Of a stretch of 64,000 nucleotides of DNA, positions 43,523 through 52,455 are shown piece by piece. Source of the stretch: JAFGBM01 sp964610155. Lineage in GTDB: Bacteria; Actinomycetota; Actinomycetes; Actinomycetales; Demequinaceae. Under the pieces are notes generated by a model, which made no database searches, was not told the origin of the DNA, and was given only the letters and a program-made list of their open reading frames with translations. The stretch is taken from positions 62,001 to 126,000 of the forward strand of contig CAZSUY010000003.1 in the NCBI GenBank assembly GCA_964610155.1. Direction: 5' to 3'. The number at the start of each line of letters is the position of its first letter. Position 1 is the stretch's first letter. The position numbers were made by a program, and so were the translations under genes.

Positions 43523-44941
43523 ATGTCGCTCGTCGCAGGAGTGGACTCGTCCACCCAGAGTTGCAAGGTTGTCATTCGGGACACAGTCGACGGTCGCCAG
43601 GTTCGTTTCGGGCGAGCCTCCCACCCCGAGGGCACCTCGGTCGATCCCGAAGCATGGTGGACGGCCCTTCAAGCGGCCGTCGCCGATGCCGGGGGACTCG
43701 CCGATGTCGCCGCGATCTCCATCGCTGGCCAGCAACACGGGATGGTCGCGCTCGATGACAAAGGCCGGGTGATTCGCGATGCGCTCCTTTGGAACGACAC
43801 TCGCTCGGCGCAGGCCGCGACCGATCTCATAGCCGAATTTGGTGCAGCCAATCTCGCAGGGCGTACCGGGCTTGTGCCCGTGGCTTCGTTCACCGTCACC
43901 AAACTTCGCTGGATGAGGGATGCCGAGCCAGAGAACGCTTCGCAGGTCGCCGCCGTCGCCCTTCCCCATGACTGGCTTTCCTGGCGCTTGCGGGGCTTCG
44001 GCCCTCGAGATTCCAGCCCACTCGGCCCAGACCTCGACGCCTTGGTAACCGATCGATCCGACGCCTCGGGGACCGGCTACTGGAACCCCGAGACTGGCGA
44101 ATACGATCACGACCTGCTGACGGCAGCCCTTGGCCACGATGCCCTTCTGCCAAGGGTCCTAGCGCCGGATGGCCGAGCGGGGACGGTTCACCCCACGATC
44201 GGAGGGGAAGCCGTTGTGGGAGCAGGGGCGGGAGACAACGCGGGCGCTGCCCTCGGGCTCGGCCTCGATGCCGGCGACGCCGTCATCTCTCTTGGCACAT
44301 CAGGAACCGTATTCGCCTCGACTCCGAGCCTGGTGCGCGACCTGACGGGGACGATCGCTGGGTTCGCGGACGCAGCGGGTCGCTACCTTCCCCTTGTCGC
44401 GACGCTCAACGCCGCGCGGGTGCTTGACGCAATCGCTGGAATCCTAGGCGTCGATCACGACGAGTTGGGTGGTCTTGCCCTCGAGGCACCGCCCGGCTCT
44501 GGGGGCGCGATACTCATCCCCTACTTCGAGGGAGAGCGCACCCCCAACCTTCCCAACGCGACAGCCTCAATCGACGGTCTTACCCTCACCAACACGTCGC
44601 GGCCGAACATGGCCAGGCTCGCCGTCGAGGGAATGTTGTGCGGGCTCGCCGACGGGCTTGAGGCGCTCACCGCGGAGGGGATCGCCGTGGGTCGCGTCCT
44701 CCTCATCGGCGGTTCTGCGCAGAACCGCGCGGTCCAGACGATCGCGGGACAAATAGTGGACGTCCCCGTTGAGGTTCCCGAGCCCGGCGAGTATGTGGCT
44801 ATGGGTGCGGCGGCCCAAGCGGCATGGGCCCTCGATGGAGCGCTACCCGCCTGGCCCGTCGCGATCTCCTCCTCACCCCCCAGGGATCCCCAGCCCCAAA
44901 TTCGTGCGAACTATGCACGCGCATGCGCGGCTCGGTTCTAG
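43523..44941 (+). CDS. xylB: xylulokinase
   Basis: This 472-aa FGGY-family kinase phosphorylates D-xylulose to enter the pentose phosphate pathway. The N-terminal phosphate-binding GVDSSTQSCKVVIRD, substrate-binding AGQQHGMVALD and LLWNDTRSAQ, and the C-terminal ATP-binding GAGDNAGAALGLG and RVLLIGGSAQNRAVQ are present. GAGGAGAG precedes the ATG. It is the second gene of the catabolic operon. Confidence 0.96.
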   Translation: MSLVAGVDSSTQSCKVVIRDTVDGRQVRFGRASHPEGTSVDPEAWWTALQAAVADAGGLADVAAISIAGQQHGMVALDDKGRVIRDALLWNDTRSAQAATDLIAEFGAANLAGRTGLVPVASFTVTKLRWMRDAEPENASQVAAVALPHDWLSWRLRGFGPRDSSPLGPDLDALVTDRSDASGTGYWNPETGEYDHDLLTAALGHDALLPRVLAPDGRAGTVHPTIGGEAVVGAGAGDNAGAALGLGLDAGDAVISLGTSGTVFASTPSLVRDLTGTIAGFADAAGRYLPLVATLNAARVLDAIAGILGVDHDELGGLALEAPPGSGGAILIPYFEGERTPNLPNATASIDGLTLTNTSRPNMARLAVEGMLCGLADGLEALTAEGIAVGRVLLIGGSAQNRAVQTIAGQIVDVPVEVPEPGEYVAMGAAAQAAWALDGALPAWPVAISSSPPRDPQPQIRANYARACAARF

Positions 44942-44950
44942 GATCAGCGA

Positions 44951-45892
44951 GTGGGCGGCGTGAGTGACTTGGAGATGATCACCCTCACCAATGACCACTG
45001 GCGCGTAGGACTCGTCCCAGAGAATGGCGGGAGCGTGGCTTTCGGTCAGGCCCGCATCGACGGCAATTGGATCGATGTACTACGCCCCACCCCGAAAGAT
45101 CGTCTTGGCCAGTGGTGGGACGTCGCGTCGTTCCCCCTCATTCCGTGGTCCAATCGCATTCGGCATGGAACGCTCCTGTGGGAGGGCGAGGCCTACCAAC
45201 TACGCCGCTGGGGGACGGACGACTTCGCGATGCACGGCACCGCCGTCGATTTCCCGTGGGAGGTCCTCGAACAGGCCGTCGATCACACCTCCCTTGAGTT
45301 CGATGCTCGTGGATACTATGGCGTCAACTTTCCTTGGGATTTCGTCTCCCGCACCGAGTTCACGCTTGACGGCCCAAGCCTCACATGCCGTATGACCATC
45401 GAAAACACCGACGATGAGGCCTTTCCGGCTGGCCTCGGCCACCACCCATACTTCGTTCGGGCACTTCACTCCCCGACGGGTGCCGCCTTGGGAGAGGAGG
45501 CCCTGCTCCAGGTCAATTGTGAGCACGCGTACCCGCTTACGAACGGCATGCCGGATGGCCCTGCCGGTCCCCTTCCGCCCGTCGCCGACTTCCGCACCTC
45601 ACGAGCCCTAGGCGATGCCTTGGTTGATCACTGCTTGACCGCGCGAGTAGGAACAACGGTCGCCGCGACCATCGAGTATCCCGGTGCGCTGACAGTCGAT
45701 ATCAAGGCGGGCGACCTTCTCTCCCACGTCGTGGTGTTCGTGCCCGTGGGCGAGTCGTACTTCGCCGTCGAACCCGTGACGAACGCCAACGATGCCTTCA
45801 CCCTTCACGCACAAGGGGTTCCCGACACGGGCGTATTCATTATCGAGCCCGGCGAAACAGCGGCAACGGAGTTTGCGCTCATCCTTCGCTAA
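44951..45892 (+). CDS. aldose 1-epimerase family protein
   Basis: This is a 313-aa mutarotase-fold protein. The catalytic His candidates are in FAMHGTAVDFPW and GLGHHPYF, and the catalytic Glu is in SYFAVEPVTNANDAF. It begins nine bases after xylB, so it likely speeds anomer interconversion of the imported sugar for XylA. The GTG at 44951 has AGGATC upstream; a second GTG lies three codons later. It belongs to the COG2017-like branch rather than being a close galM orthologue. Confidence 0.9.
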   Translation: MGGVSDLEMITLTNDHWRVGLVPENGGSVAFGQARIDGNWIDVLRPTPKDRLGQWWDVASFPLIPWSNRIRHGTLLWEGEAYQLRRWGTDDFAMHGTAVDFPWEVLEQAVDHTSLEFDARGYYGVNFPWDFVSRTEFTLDGPSLTCRMTIENTDDEAFPAGLGHHPYFVRALHSPTGAALGEEALLQVNCEHAYPLTNGMPDGPAGPLPPVADFRTSRALGDALVDHCLTARVGTTVAATIEYPGALTVDIKAGDLLSHVVVFVPVGESYFAVEPVTNANDAFTLHAQGVPDTGVFIIEPGETAATEFALILR

Positions 45893-45921
45893 TGCGCCTT
45901 TGACCTCGAAGAGGGGCGGCC

Positions 45922-46290
45922 CTACTCTCCCCAGAATGTGGGGGGCTCGAGATCCGCGATCGTTGGGTATTGAGGGAACCCTGCTTCCAGATCCTCAAGC
46001 GTCTGCGCAATGAGTTCGAGGAAGTTGTCGACTTCCTCATGATCGAAACTGTTTAGTTTTCTCGTCTGCTGGAATTCATGCTGCCGAATGTCCCATGCCG
46101 TCACTCGGGGTGCGAGTCCAGCCATCGCTGCGGCGACCGAATCCAAATAATCATCGACCTCGTCGGGATCATATCCGGTCCTGATCCTGCGAAGAACGAA
46201 GGTCTTGTCGAGGACTTCATGAGGAGTTAGTCGTGGCTGTGGGTGATGCCGATTGTGAGACCTTCGGCCTCGGCCCAAGATCGCCATCAT
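45922..46290 (-). CDS. DivIVA-domain protein with two tandem motifs
   Basis: This is a 122-aa protein with two copies of the short actinobacterial DivIVA motif: LTPHEVLDKTFVLRRIRTGYDPDEVDDYLDSV (about 21-52) and VTAWDIRQHEFQQTRKLNSFDHEEVDNFLELI. There is no long coiled-coil tail, so it is not the Wag31 polar scaffold itself. The start is one of three adjacent codons (GTG 46293, ATG 46290, ATG 46287) behind AAGGAAGG. It probably acts as an accessory factor in division or cell-pole organisation. Confidence 0.85.
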   Translation of the reverse strand: MMAILGRGRRSHNRHHPQPRLTPHEVLDKTFVLRRIRTGYDPDEVDDYLDSVAAAMAGLAPRVTAWDIRQHEFQQTRKLNSFDHEEVDNFLELIAQTLEDLEAGFPQYPTIADLEPPTFWGE

Positions 46291-46351
46291 CACCCCTTCC
46301 TTCGTTCTACTATGCTGGTCAGGCGCGGGGGCGCCGTCAAGTAGCCTACGT

Positions 46352-46425
46352 GCGGGTGTAGTTCAATGGTAGAACTTCAGCTTCCCAAGCTGATGGCGCG
46401 GGTTCGATTCCCGTCACCCGCTCCA
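46352..46425 (+). tRNA. tRNA-Gly, anticodon CCC, CCA encoded
   Basis: The cloverleaf is complete. The acceptor GCGGGTG pairs with CACCCGC. The D-arm is GTTCAATGGTAGAAC, the anticodon stem TCAGC/GCTGA has loop TTCCCAA, and the T-arm is CGGGTTCGATTCCCG. The discriminator is T at 46422 and CCA follows at 46423-46425. It decodes GGG. Confidence 0.97.
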
Positions 46426-46432
46426 TGCATGG

Positions 46433-47854
46433 TTATTCGGCGACCTCGCTGCGGAGAGACCCCGTCGTCTCGCCACTTCCCGTGGTCAGTATGCACACCA
46501 TCTCGTTCGCTCCCGCCGAGAAAGACTCCTCCGTCGGGTAGAGCACGGCGTAGAACAGATCCGAGCCGAAGTAGGGTTCCCCCACGTATGACTCGAAGGC
46601 CGCGCCCTCACACAACTCACGTGCATGGTGACGGAAAGCGGTATCGTCGGGGGCGTCTTGCCCCTCGATCCGAGCGATCGCATAGATTTCCCCGACGTGC
46701 GAGTCCGTGCAGGGCACGATCGTCGGCGACGACAGTGGAGCTGACAATGAGCCAGATGGCTCCGTAATGATGGAGGTGTCGTCGAGCACGCAATCTCCGA
46801 TTGACAAATCAAACCAGTATTCGGAGCTCGTCAGGGACGAATCGAGCGTGCCAATATCTGTCGAATCCAGCGGCTCGGTCCCCGCCGGTGCGCAAGAACC
46901 GTCCATCGCCCCCGTGGCAGCGTCGTAGGAATACGACACCCCGCTCGAAGTGGTCAACACGATGCAGAAGTCCTCTGCCCCGGGATAGAAGTCGAGCGTT
47001 TGATCCGTGACATTTGATTCCAGGAGGGTGGCGCCAATTGAGTACGCGCCGTCGCTGTATAAGACAACAGGCTCCCCTCCAGCTTCATACTGTGCCGCGA
47101 CTTCCTCACCGATAGCGGCGACGTCGGCCCGGGCAGACGAGGCCTCACCCTGGCCAAGGAAGAAGATCGCCGCAGCAGCTCCCGCGGCCGCGAGAACAAC
47201 GAAACCCAAGGCGATACCCACGATTGAGCCGATCCGGCGGCCTTCCCTCGCTGACGACGGCTTTGTCCCCTGAGGAAGGGGAGAGGCTAGGTCGGGGGGA
47301 GGGGGCGTTGACGCGTCCATCGGTCCAGGTACCAACGGGCCCGAAATCTGGGCCGGAGCCGGGGTCGTAGCCGCCGAAGCGGGGGGTGGAGTCGGGAATC
47401 CCGGAGTCGTCCCAGGTGGTGCCGCATGAGGTGTTGGGGGTTCCGACGCAGGTGCCAATGGAAAGCCCTGACGAGATGGTGGGAATGCCGGTTGAGGCGG
47501 CAGCTGAGCGGGATCGGGAGCCGGGGCGGGGGGTGCAACCGGGGCGGGGGTAGGAGCCGGAGCAGGGGGTGCAACCGGGGCAGGGGTAGGAGCCGGAGCA
47601 GGGGTAGAAACCGGGGCAGGGGTAGGAACCGGAGCAGGGGTAGGAACCGGGGCGGGGGCAGGAACCGGAGCAGGGGTAGGAACCGGGGCGGGGGTAGGAG
47701 CCGGAGCGGGGGGTGCAACCGGGGCGGGATCGGGAACCTGAGCAGGGGGCGTGGGCTGGGCTGGGTTCACCGGGGCGAAGATTGGCCGCGGAGCCGATTC
47801 CGGAGTGGGCATGGCCGCGTCTCCGGAGTCCCGCGACGGCGGATAGGTCACCAT
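46433..47854 (-). CDS. proline-rich membrane protein with septum-formation-type C-terminal domain
   Basis: This is a 473-aa protein. Residues ~15-200 are a cytoplasmic Pro/Ala repeat tract (units like APVPTPAP). One membrane helix lies at about 208-232. The external C-terminus has GDCVLDD, IVPCTDSHVGEIYAI and ARELCEGAAFESYVGEPYF, the conserved Cys/His pattern of the actinobacterial Septum_form domain. The ATG has AGGAGGG directly upstream. The neighbouring lipoprotein carries the same domain, and a DivIVA-type gene is close, so a role in cell envelope or division is inferred. Confidence 0.8.
   Translation of the reverse strand: MVTYPPSRDSGDAAMPTPESAPRPIFAPVNPAQPTPPAQVPDPAPVAPPAPAPTPAPVPTPAPVPAPAPVPTPAPVPTPAPVSTPAPAPTPAPVAPPAPAPTPAPVAPPAPAPDPAQLPPQPAFPPSRQGFPLAPASEPPTPHAAPPGTTPGFPTPPPASAATTPAPAQISGPLVPGPMDASTPPPPDLASPLPQGTKPSSAREGRRIGSIVGIALGFVVLAAAGAAAAIFFLGQGEASSARADVAAIGEEVAAQYEAGGEPVVLYSDGAYSIGATLLESNVTDQTLDFYPGAEDFCIVLTTSSGVSYSYDAATGAMDGSCAPAGTEPLDSTDIGTLDSSLTSSEYWFDLSIGDCVLDDTSIITEPSGSLSAPLSSPTIVPCTDSHVGEIYAIARIEGQDAPDDTAFRHHARELCEGAAFESYVGEPYFGSDLFYAVLYPTEESFSAGANEMVCILTTGSGETTGSLRSEVAE
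47515..47745 (-). repeat. GC-rich tandem coding repeats (Pro-Ala tract)
   Basis: Imperfect 12- to 24-bp units of the type GGGGCGGGGGTAGGAGCC recur about fifteen times. On the coding strand they read as (A/V)P(T/A)PAPV. Such tracts change length by slippage, so the protein tail probably varies between strains. Confidence 0.85.
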
Positions 47855-47906
47855 GCCCTCCTAGCTATTCCTGGCACGATGCTACCTGGACAACACCGAT
47901 GAGGCC

Positions 47907-48506
47907 CTATCTATGGGTCCCCTCAACGGATCCCGTGTTCTCGTAGTCTGCCTCCACGGCATAGCATCGCCATCCCCTAAGCCCCTGATCCCATCCGTAC
48001 TGCGAAGCATACGAGTAGTCGAAATACAACTCAGAAAACTGATAACCGATACCCACATAACCCTCGAATTCCTTTTCGCAGAATGCCGAAACCCTCATGC
48101 CAAAATCATCGGAGTAGGTTTCCTGCGTGAATTGCCCGGTGGCATAGACCTCGCCGTAATGAGGCTCAGTGCAAGGAACCACTTGGACGACGTCCATGAG
48201 TTCGTCATCTTCGTCGTATGGATACAGGAAGCACTGCCCCACGACGACATCGCTGAGGTCGGAAAGAACCGCGTTTGGGCTCGATCGTGTCAGTTGCGCG
48301 TAGGGATCGACCGGATCGGGTACTGAATCGATTGGATCGGGCGCAAGGTCGGGACTGATGGTCGCCAACTGCCCATGCACTTCTTCGATCAACTCATCCC
48401 AACCGGGCGTCTCGTGCGTCGGTGCCGGGCCGGAACACCCCGAGAGCGCAATGCCGACGAGAACGCATGTAATCCCGGCCAGCCCGATACGCATAGCCAT
48501 TGTCAT
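47907..48506 (-). CDS. lipoprotein with septum-formation-type domain
   Basis: This is a 199-aa protein. The signal MTMAMRIGLAGITCVLVGIALSGC ends in a good lipobox LSGC. The mature domain has VVGQCFLYP, VVPCTEPHYGEVYATGQF, SAFCEKEFEGYVG and GWRCYAVE, parallel to the C-terminus of the adjacent Pro-rich protein. The ATG at 48506 is chosen so that the signal begins at the N-terminus; the frame is open 35 codons further up. It is upstream of, and probably cotranscribed with, that gene. Confidence 0.78.
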   Translation of the reverse strand: MTMAMRIGLAGITCVLVGIALSGCSGPAPTHETPGWDELIEEVHGQLATISPDLAPDPIDSVPDPVDPYAQLTRSSPNAVLSDLSDVVVGQCFLYPYDEDDELMDVVQVVPCTEPHYGEVYATGQFTQETYSDDFGMRVSAFCEKEFEGYVGIGYQFSELYFDYSYASQYGWDQGLRGWRCYAVEADYENTGSVEGTHR

Positions 48507-48622
48507 GATCCGTCCATTCCCTTCGTCGGGCTCCATCGTCCCATCCCCGCGTGTCGCTGCGCCATATCCCGCCGCAACTCCTACCGTGGAATCGTCATCG
48601 GTCGAGAACAACCGTTGCCATT

Positions 48623-48655
48623 AAGGCCCCTCGGAGTAAGCGTCCGAGGGGCCTT
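48623..48655. terminator. hairpin terminator 1 of a near-identical pair
   Basis: AAGGCCCCTCGGA - GTAAGCG - TCCGAGGGGCCTT is a perfect 13-bp stem with a 7-base loop. It is flanked by AA and TT, so it could work in either direction. Confidence 0.75.
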
Positions 48656-48726
48656 CACAATGCGGCCACCCCGATGGATTGAACGTCGACGGAGTAGAAC
48701 CCCTCCTTGATAGATGGGCGAAAGGT

Positions 48727-48759
48727 AGGGCCCCTCGGAGTAAGCGTCCGAGGGGCCCT
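48727..48759. terminator. hairpin terminator 2 of a near-identical pair
   Basis: AGGGCCCCTCGGA - GTAAGCG - TCCGAGGGGCCCT has the same arms (one base shifted) and the same 7-base loop as the hairpin 104 bases upstream. Confidence 0.75.
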
Positions 48760-49309
48760 TCCATGGCCTCGAGTTTCCAGTACCACCGGTTGCCCGGGGA
48801 ACCGAAGGCCGCCATTGACGATGCGGCATCGCGCCTTGCAGCTCGACCTCTCGACCTACCACCCGGGCCCGTCAGCCCCTGTGCCGTCACCCACAGTTCT
48901 CGGTGCTGCCCCGAAGGACTCGACCTCGACGTGGACTACCGTTGTCCGGATGGCCCAGAATCTCGATCATCCGATTGGTCAGTTGCCCGACCTTTCTGCG
49001 ATAGATCTCAATCCCGATGTCCTCATGTCTAGTCCGACTCGCCATGGCCGCGCAAGCGAAATCTAACCCCAATTTCTATCCACCTCTTCTTCACAGGGTT
49101 GTCCACCGTCGATCCCGTTGCAGGCCCGATTCCTAACACCCATGTGGACAAAACTCGTGGAAAAACGTTCATCTTAAGGGGAATCCATAGGTCCCGCGAT
49201 GGTCGCTTCGGTCCTCTCTCCCACATGTAGGCTGATACTCCGCTCCCACCATCGATGATGGCGACGTGCGGCCCCTCCCTCTCAATTCGTTCAAGAAAGT
49301 CAGAAAGCC
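48760..49309. other. gene-poor spacer upstream of the MFS gene
   Basis: No gene here meets a reasonable standard. A minus-strand frame (about 49042-48887, MASRTRHEDIGIEIYRRKVGQL start) reads like a short helical protein, but it has no ribosome site, and overlapping plus-strand frames are equally long. It could be a gene remnant. The notable content is the DnaA-box-like cluster at 49076-49164. Confidence 0.5.
49076..49164. promoter_or_regulatory. cluster of DnaA-box-like nonamers
   Basis: There are four candidates. CTATCCACC (49076) and TTGTCCACC (49099) are on plus; TTGTCCACA (49151-49143) and TTTTCCACG (49164-49156) are on minus. TTGTCCACA is the exact actinobacterial consensus; the others differ at one to three positions. 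The two pairs face each other. No dnaA or dnaN gene is near, so a DnaA-titration or DnaA-regulated site is more likely than oriC. Confidence 0.45.
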
Positions 49310-51073
49310 ATGTCCCACGCCTTCGTGCCCCCCACCCGACGCCAGGTCAATCTCATCGTCCTCGCCCTCGTCGTCGGCATGTTCCTGGCCTCGCTCGACC
49401 AGATGGTCGTCGCCACTGCGATCCGTACCATCGGTGACGATCTCAACGGCCTCACCATTCAGGCATGGGTGACGACGGCATACATGGTTGCAGCCACGTT
49501 AGCCACCCCCCTGTATGGAAAACTCTCCGACATCTTCGGACGGAAGCCCTTCTACGTGACAGCGCTTGGCCTCTTTGTCCTCGGCTCGACCCTCTGCACA
49601 TTCGCCGGATCGATGTACGAGCTCGCGGCCTTCCGAGCGATCCAGGGGGTTGGCGCTGGTGGCCTCATGGCCCTCGCCATCATGATTCTTGGAGATATCC
49701 TGGCCCCTCGGGAGCGGACCCGCTACCAGGCTGCCTTCTTCGCGGTCTGGGGAGTCTCCGCCGTCCTCGGTCCCGTCCTTGGAGGCTTCTTCGCCGGCAC
49801 CGACAGCCTCCTCGGCATCTCCGGCTGGCGTTGGATCTTCCTTCTCAACGTTCCCCTCGGTGCCGCCGCCCTTGTCCTCATCGTCCGGGTCCTCCACGTC
49901 CCCCATTTTGACCACGCTACCGGAAGGGTCGACTGGTCTGGTGTTTCGGCGCTGGTCGTGGCGATCGTTCCTCTGCTCGTCGTCCTCGAGCGAGGAAACG
50001 ATTGGGGATGGAAGTCCTCTAGTTCCCTGATCCTCTTTGCGATCTCCATCATCGGGTGGGTGGCCTTCGTCTTCATCGAACGCTCGGAAGGGGACGACGC
50101 CCTCCTTCCCCTGAGAATGTTCCGGATTCCGACGGTAGCGATCACCACCACCATGAACTTCATCATGGGCTTCGCGATGTTCGGCGGGCTCGCCGGCCTT
50201 CCGCTCTATCTCCAGATCTCCCGGGGCATGTCACCGACGCGCGCGGGCCTCGCGATGATCCCCTTCACAGTCGGCATCTTGCTGGCTGCGGTGATCGCGA
50301 CCCGTATCATCTACCAGACCCTTCGCTACAAGTGGATTCCCGTCGTCGGATCGTTCCTTCTCATCGTTGGCACGTTCTACCTCTCTCACCTCGAATACGA
50401 TTCCCCATTCTCCAGCATCATCGTGGGAGCCATCATCTTCGGATTCGGCCTTGGTTGCCTCATGCAACCCCTCATGCTGGCCGTCCAGAATGCCCTTCCT
50501 GCCAAAGACAATGGCGCTGGGACAGCCTCGGTCATGTTCTCCCGGCAGATCGGGGGGTCACTCGGCGCGGCCGTGTTCCTCTCGATCCTTTTCGGAACGG
50601 TCAAGGACCGGATCGCGGATGCCTTCGCCCGGGCGACGGAGACCCCGGCCTTCCAGTCTGTGGTGTCGGATCCCGCAGTCATCTCCAGCGGCAAGAACGG
50701 CATGGTGCTCCAAGCGCTATCGACGGGTGACCTCGCCCATGCGGAGGCCGCTGGGATCTCCCTCGACGACACCTCCTTCCTTCAGGATCTACACCCTCAA
50801 ATCGCAGCCCCCTTCAGGATCGGTTTCTCTGACGCCATCAACGGGGTCATGTTGATCGCCGCGGGGATCCTCATCATCGCCTTCGTCGTCTCCTTCTTCC
50901 TGCCCTCACTCCGACTCAGCGAAAAATCCGGGTTGGAAAACCTCTTCGACGAGCGAGCGGCGAAAGCCGAGGCTGAGGCTGAGGCCGTGCTGGCCGGTGA
51001 ATCCAGGGCTGTCGTCCCCAATCCTGTCGTCGCCGAACCTGCGAGGGTCCGCCCGCCCAAACCGAAGGGCTAG
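49310..51073 (+). CDS. DHA2-family MFS drug exporter (14 TM)
   Basis: This is a 587-aa proton-coupled multidrug transporter. Motif D1 LDQMVVATAIRTI (29-41), motif A GKLSDIFGRKP (70-80), motif B-like AFRAIQGVGAGGLMALAIMI and motif C GPVLGGFF are present, and about fourteen helices are visible, with a loop containing LHPQIAAPFRIGFSDAINGVM near the end. The C-terminal tail is Ala/Glu-rich. No TetR or MarR gene adjoins it. Its 3' end overlaps the convergent bkdC gene by four bases. Confidence 0.93.
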   Translation: MSHAFVPPTRRQVNLIVLALVVGMFLASLDQMVVATAIRTIGDDLNGLTIQAWVTTAYMVAATLATPLYGKLSDIFGRKPFYVTALGLFVLGSTLCTFAGSMYELAAFRAIQGVGAGGLMALAIMILGDILAPRERTRYQAAFFAVWGVSAVLGPVLGGFFAGTDSLLGISGWRWIFLLNVPLGAAALVLIVRVLHVPHFDHATGRVDWSGVSALVVAIVPLLVVLERGNDWGWKSSSSLILFAISIIGWVAFVFIERSEGDDALLPLRMFRIPTVAITTTMNFIMGFAMFGGLAGLPLYLQISRGMSPTRAGLAMIPFTVGILLAAVIATRIIYQTLRYKWIPVVGSFLLIVGTFYLSHLEYDSPFSSIIVGAIIFGFGLGCLMQPLMLAVQNALPAKDNGAGTASVMFSRQIGGSLGAAVFLSILFGTVKDRIADAFARATETPAFQSVVSDPAVISSGKNGMVLQALSTGDLAHAEAAGISLDDTSFLQDLHPQIAAPFRIGFSDAINGVMLIAAGILIIAFVVSFFLPSLRLSEKSGLENLFDERAAKAEAEAEAVLAGESRAVVPNPVVAEPARVRPPKPKG

Positions 51074-52446
51074 CCCCACACGAGGGCGCGGCTCGGGTCC
51101 CCAAGAACGACGGCAACATCGGCAAGGACCCGCGACCCGAGTTCTCCGTCAACTAGCCGGTGGTCAAACGACAGTGCAAGTTGCGTGACCCAACGCGGCA
51201 CTACGGCCCCTTCATGAACCCAGGGGTGCTGACGGACGGCGCCGAAGGCGAGGATCGCCGCCTCACCCGGGTTGAGGATCGGCGTTCCCGTGTCTATGCC
51301 GAAGACCCCGACGTTAGTGATGGTGATGGTCCCGTCCTGCATGGAGCTCGGCGGGGTCGACCCATTGCGCGCCTCGTTAGTCAGCGCCTGCAATTCCTGC
51401 GCGAGCGTGTGGAGGTCGTATCGGTGTGCATCCTTGATGTTCGGGACGATGAGTCCCCGCGGGGTCGTGGCGGCGATTCCGAGGTTGACGTAGTGCTTGT
51501 AGACGATCTCTTGCCGTTCGTCGTCCCAGGAAGCGTTGATCTCCGGGTGGCGACGCACCGCGAACAGAAGGGCCTTCATCGCGATCAGTAGGGGGGTGAC
51601 CCGAACGTCCGCGAATTCCTTGTCCTCCTTGAGCCTGGAGACCAGATCCATCGTGGCCGTGACGTCGAGGGTGTGAAACACCGTGACGTGGGGGGCGGTG
51701 AAGGCCGATCTCACCACCGCATCGGCCGTGCGTTTACGCACCGACTTCACCGGGACCCTGGTCAAACGTCCATCCGCGCTGACGACCCCCGATTCCAGCC
51801 ATGGCTGGTCGTCTGCCGCATAGGTCGCGAGACTTCTGGGTTCTGTGGCTTTCGCGTGCTGAAGGACGTCCTCACGGGTGACAATTCCCCCTGGCCCCGA
51901 TGGGCTGACGGTCGTCAAGTCAATACCGAGTTCTCGAGCCAGGCGACGCACCGGCGGCTTCGCGAAGACGGGGTGATTGATTTCTGCGTCGGACTCCTCG
52001 CCGAGGGGCGAAAACACCTCGACGTGGCGGGGTCGCCGCACCGCATCCGTCACGCTGACGCCATACCCGACGAGCACAGTCGTGCCATCCGGTTCGGGGG
52101 TGGATTCCGTGGTGTGTTCTGCAGTGGATTCTGCAGTGGGTTCAGTAGTCCATTCCGTGATGGATTCCACCTCGACGATGAACTCCGGAACCGGCCCATT
52201 GGGATCCACGTCGAAGACGATGATGGGTTTGCCGACGCTTACGGTGTCGCCTTCGCTCACCAGCAGTTCCGACACCAGGCCATCGACCGGGCAAGGGATC
52301 TCTACCAATGACTTCGCGGTTTCGATCTCTATGAGGGGTTGATTGACCTCTACGGCATCCCCGGGCTTGACGAGCCAGGTAACGACGTCTGCCTCGGTCA
52401 AGCCCTCCCCGGCATCGGGAAGGTTGAACGTCTCGAACGAAGGCAT
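51070..52446 (-). CDS. bkdC: 2-oxo acid dehydrogenase E2, lipoyl acyltransferase
   Basis: This is a 458-aa core of the branched-chain 2-oxo acid dehydrogenase complex. A single lipoyl domain (1-80) has its lipoylated Lys45 in IETAKSLVEI. A Thr/Glu-rich linker (TEPTAESTAEHTTEST) follows, then a peripheral-subunit-binding domain AKPPVRRLARELGIDLTTVSPSGPGG. The acyltransferase domain ends with LSFDHRLVDGELGSRVL (catalytic His and Asp). It starts nine bases after the E1-beta gene. No E3 gene is nearby, so a shared one must be used. Confidence 0.94.
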   Translation of the reverse strand: MPSFETFNLPDAGEGLTEADVVTWLVKPGDAVEVNQPLIEIETAKSLVEIPCPVDGLVSELLVSEGDTVSVGKPIIVFDVDPNGPVPEFIVEVESITEWTTEPTAESTAEHTTESTPEPDGTTVLVGYGVSVTDAVRRPRHVEVFSPLGEESDAEINHPVFAKPPVRRLARELGIDLTTVSPSGPGGIVTREDVLQHAKATEPRSLATYAADDQPWLESGVVSADGRLTRVPVKSVRKRTADAVVRSAFTAPHVTVFHTLDVTATMDLVSRLKEDKEFADVRVTPLLIAMKALLFAVRRHPEINASWDDERQEIVYKHYVNLGIAATTPRGLIVPNIKDAHRYDLHTLAQELQALTNEARNGSTPPSSMQDGTITITNVGVFGIDTGTPILNPGEAAILAFGAVRQHPWVHEGAVVPRWVTQLALSFDHRLVDGELGSRVLADVAVVLGDPSRALVWG

Positions 52447-52455
52447 CGCGCGCTC

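Noticed and set aside
47515..47745. CRISPR-like array
   Set aside because: The repeats are short, contiguous, without unique spacers, and code for a Pro/Ala tract in a longer protein.
48679..49066. Overlapping plus-strand frames of about 117-119 codons
   Set aside because: They run through a terminator hairpin, overlap each other in different frames, and lack ribosome sites and recognisable motifs.
49076..49164. Chromosomal origin oriC
   Set aside because: There is no dnaA, dnaN, rpmH or parAB nearby, and no AT-rich unwinding element is evident. Kept only as a DnaA-box cluster.
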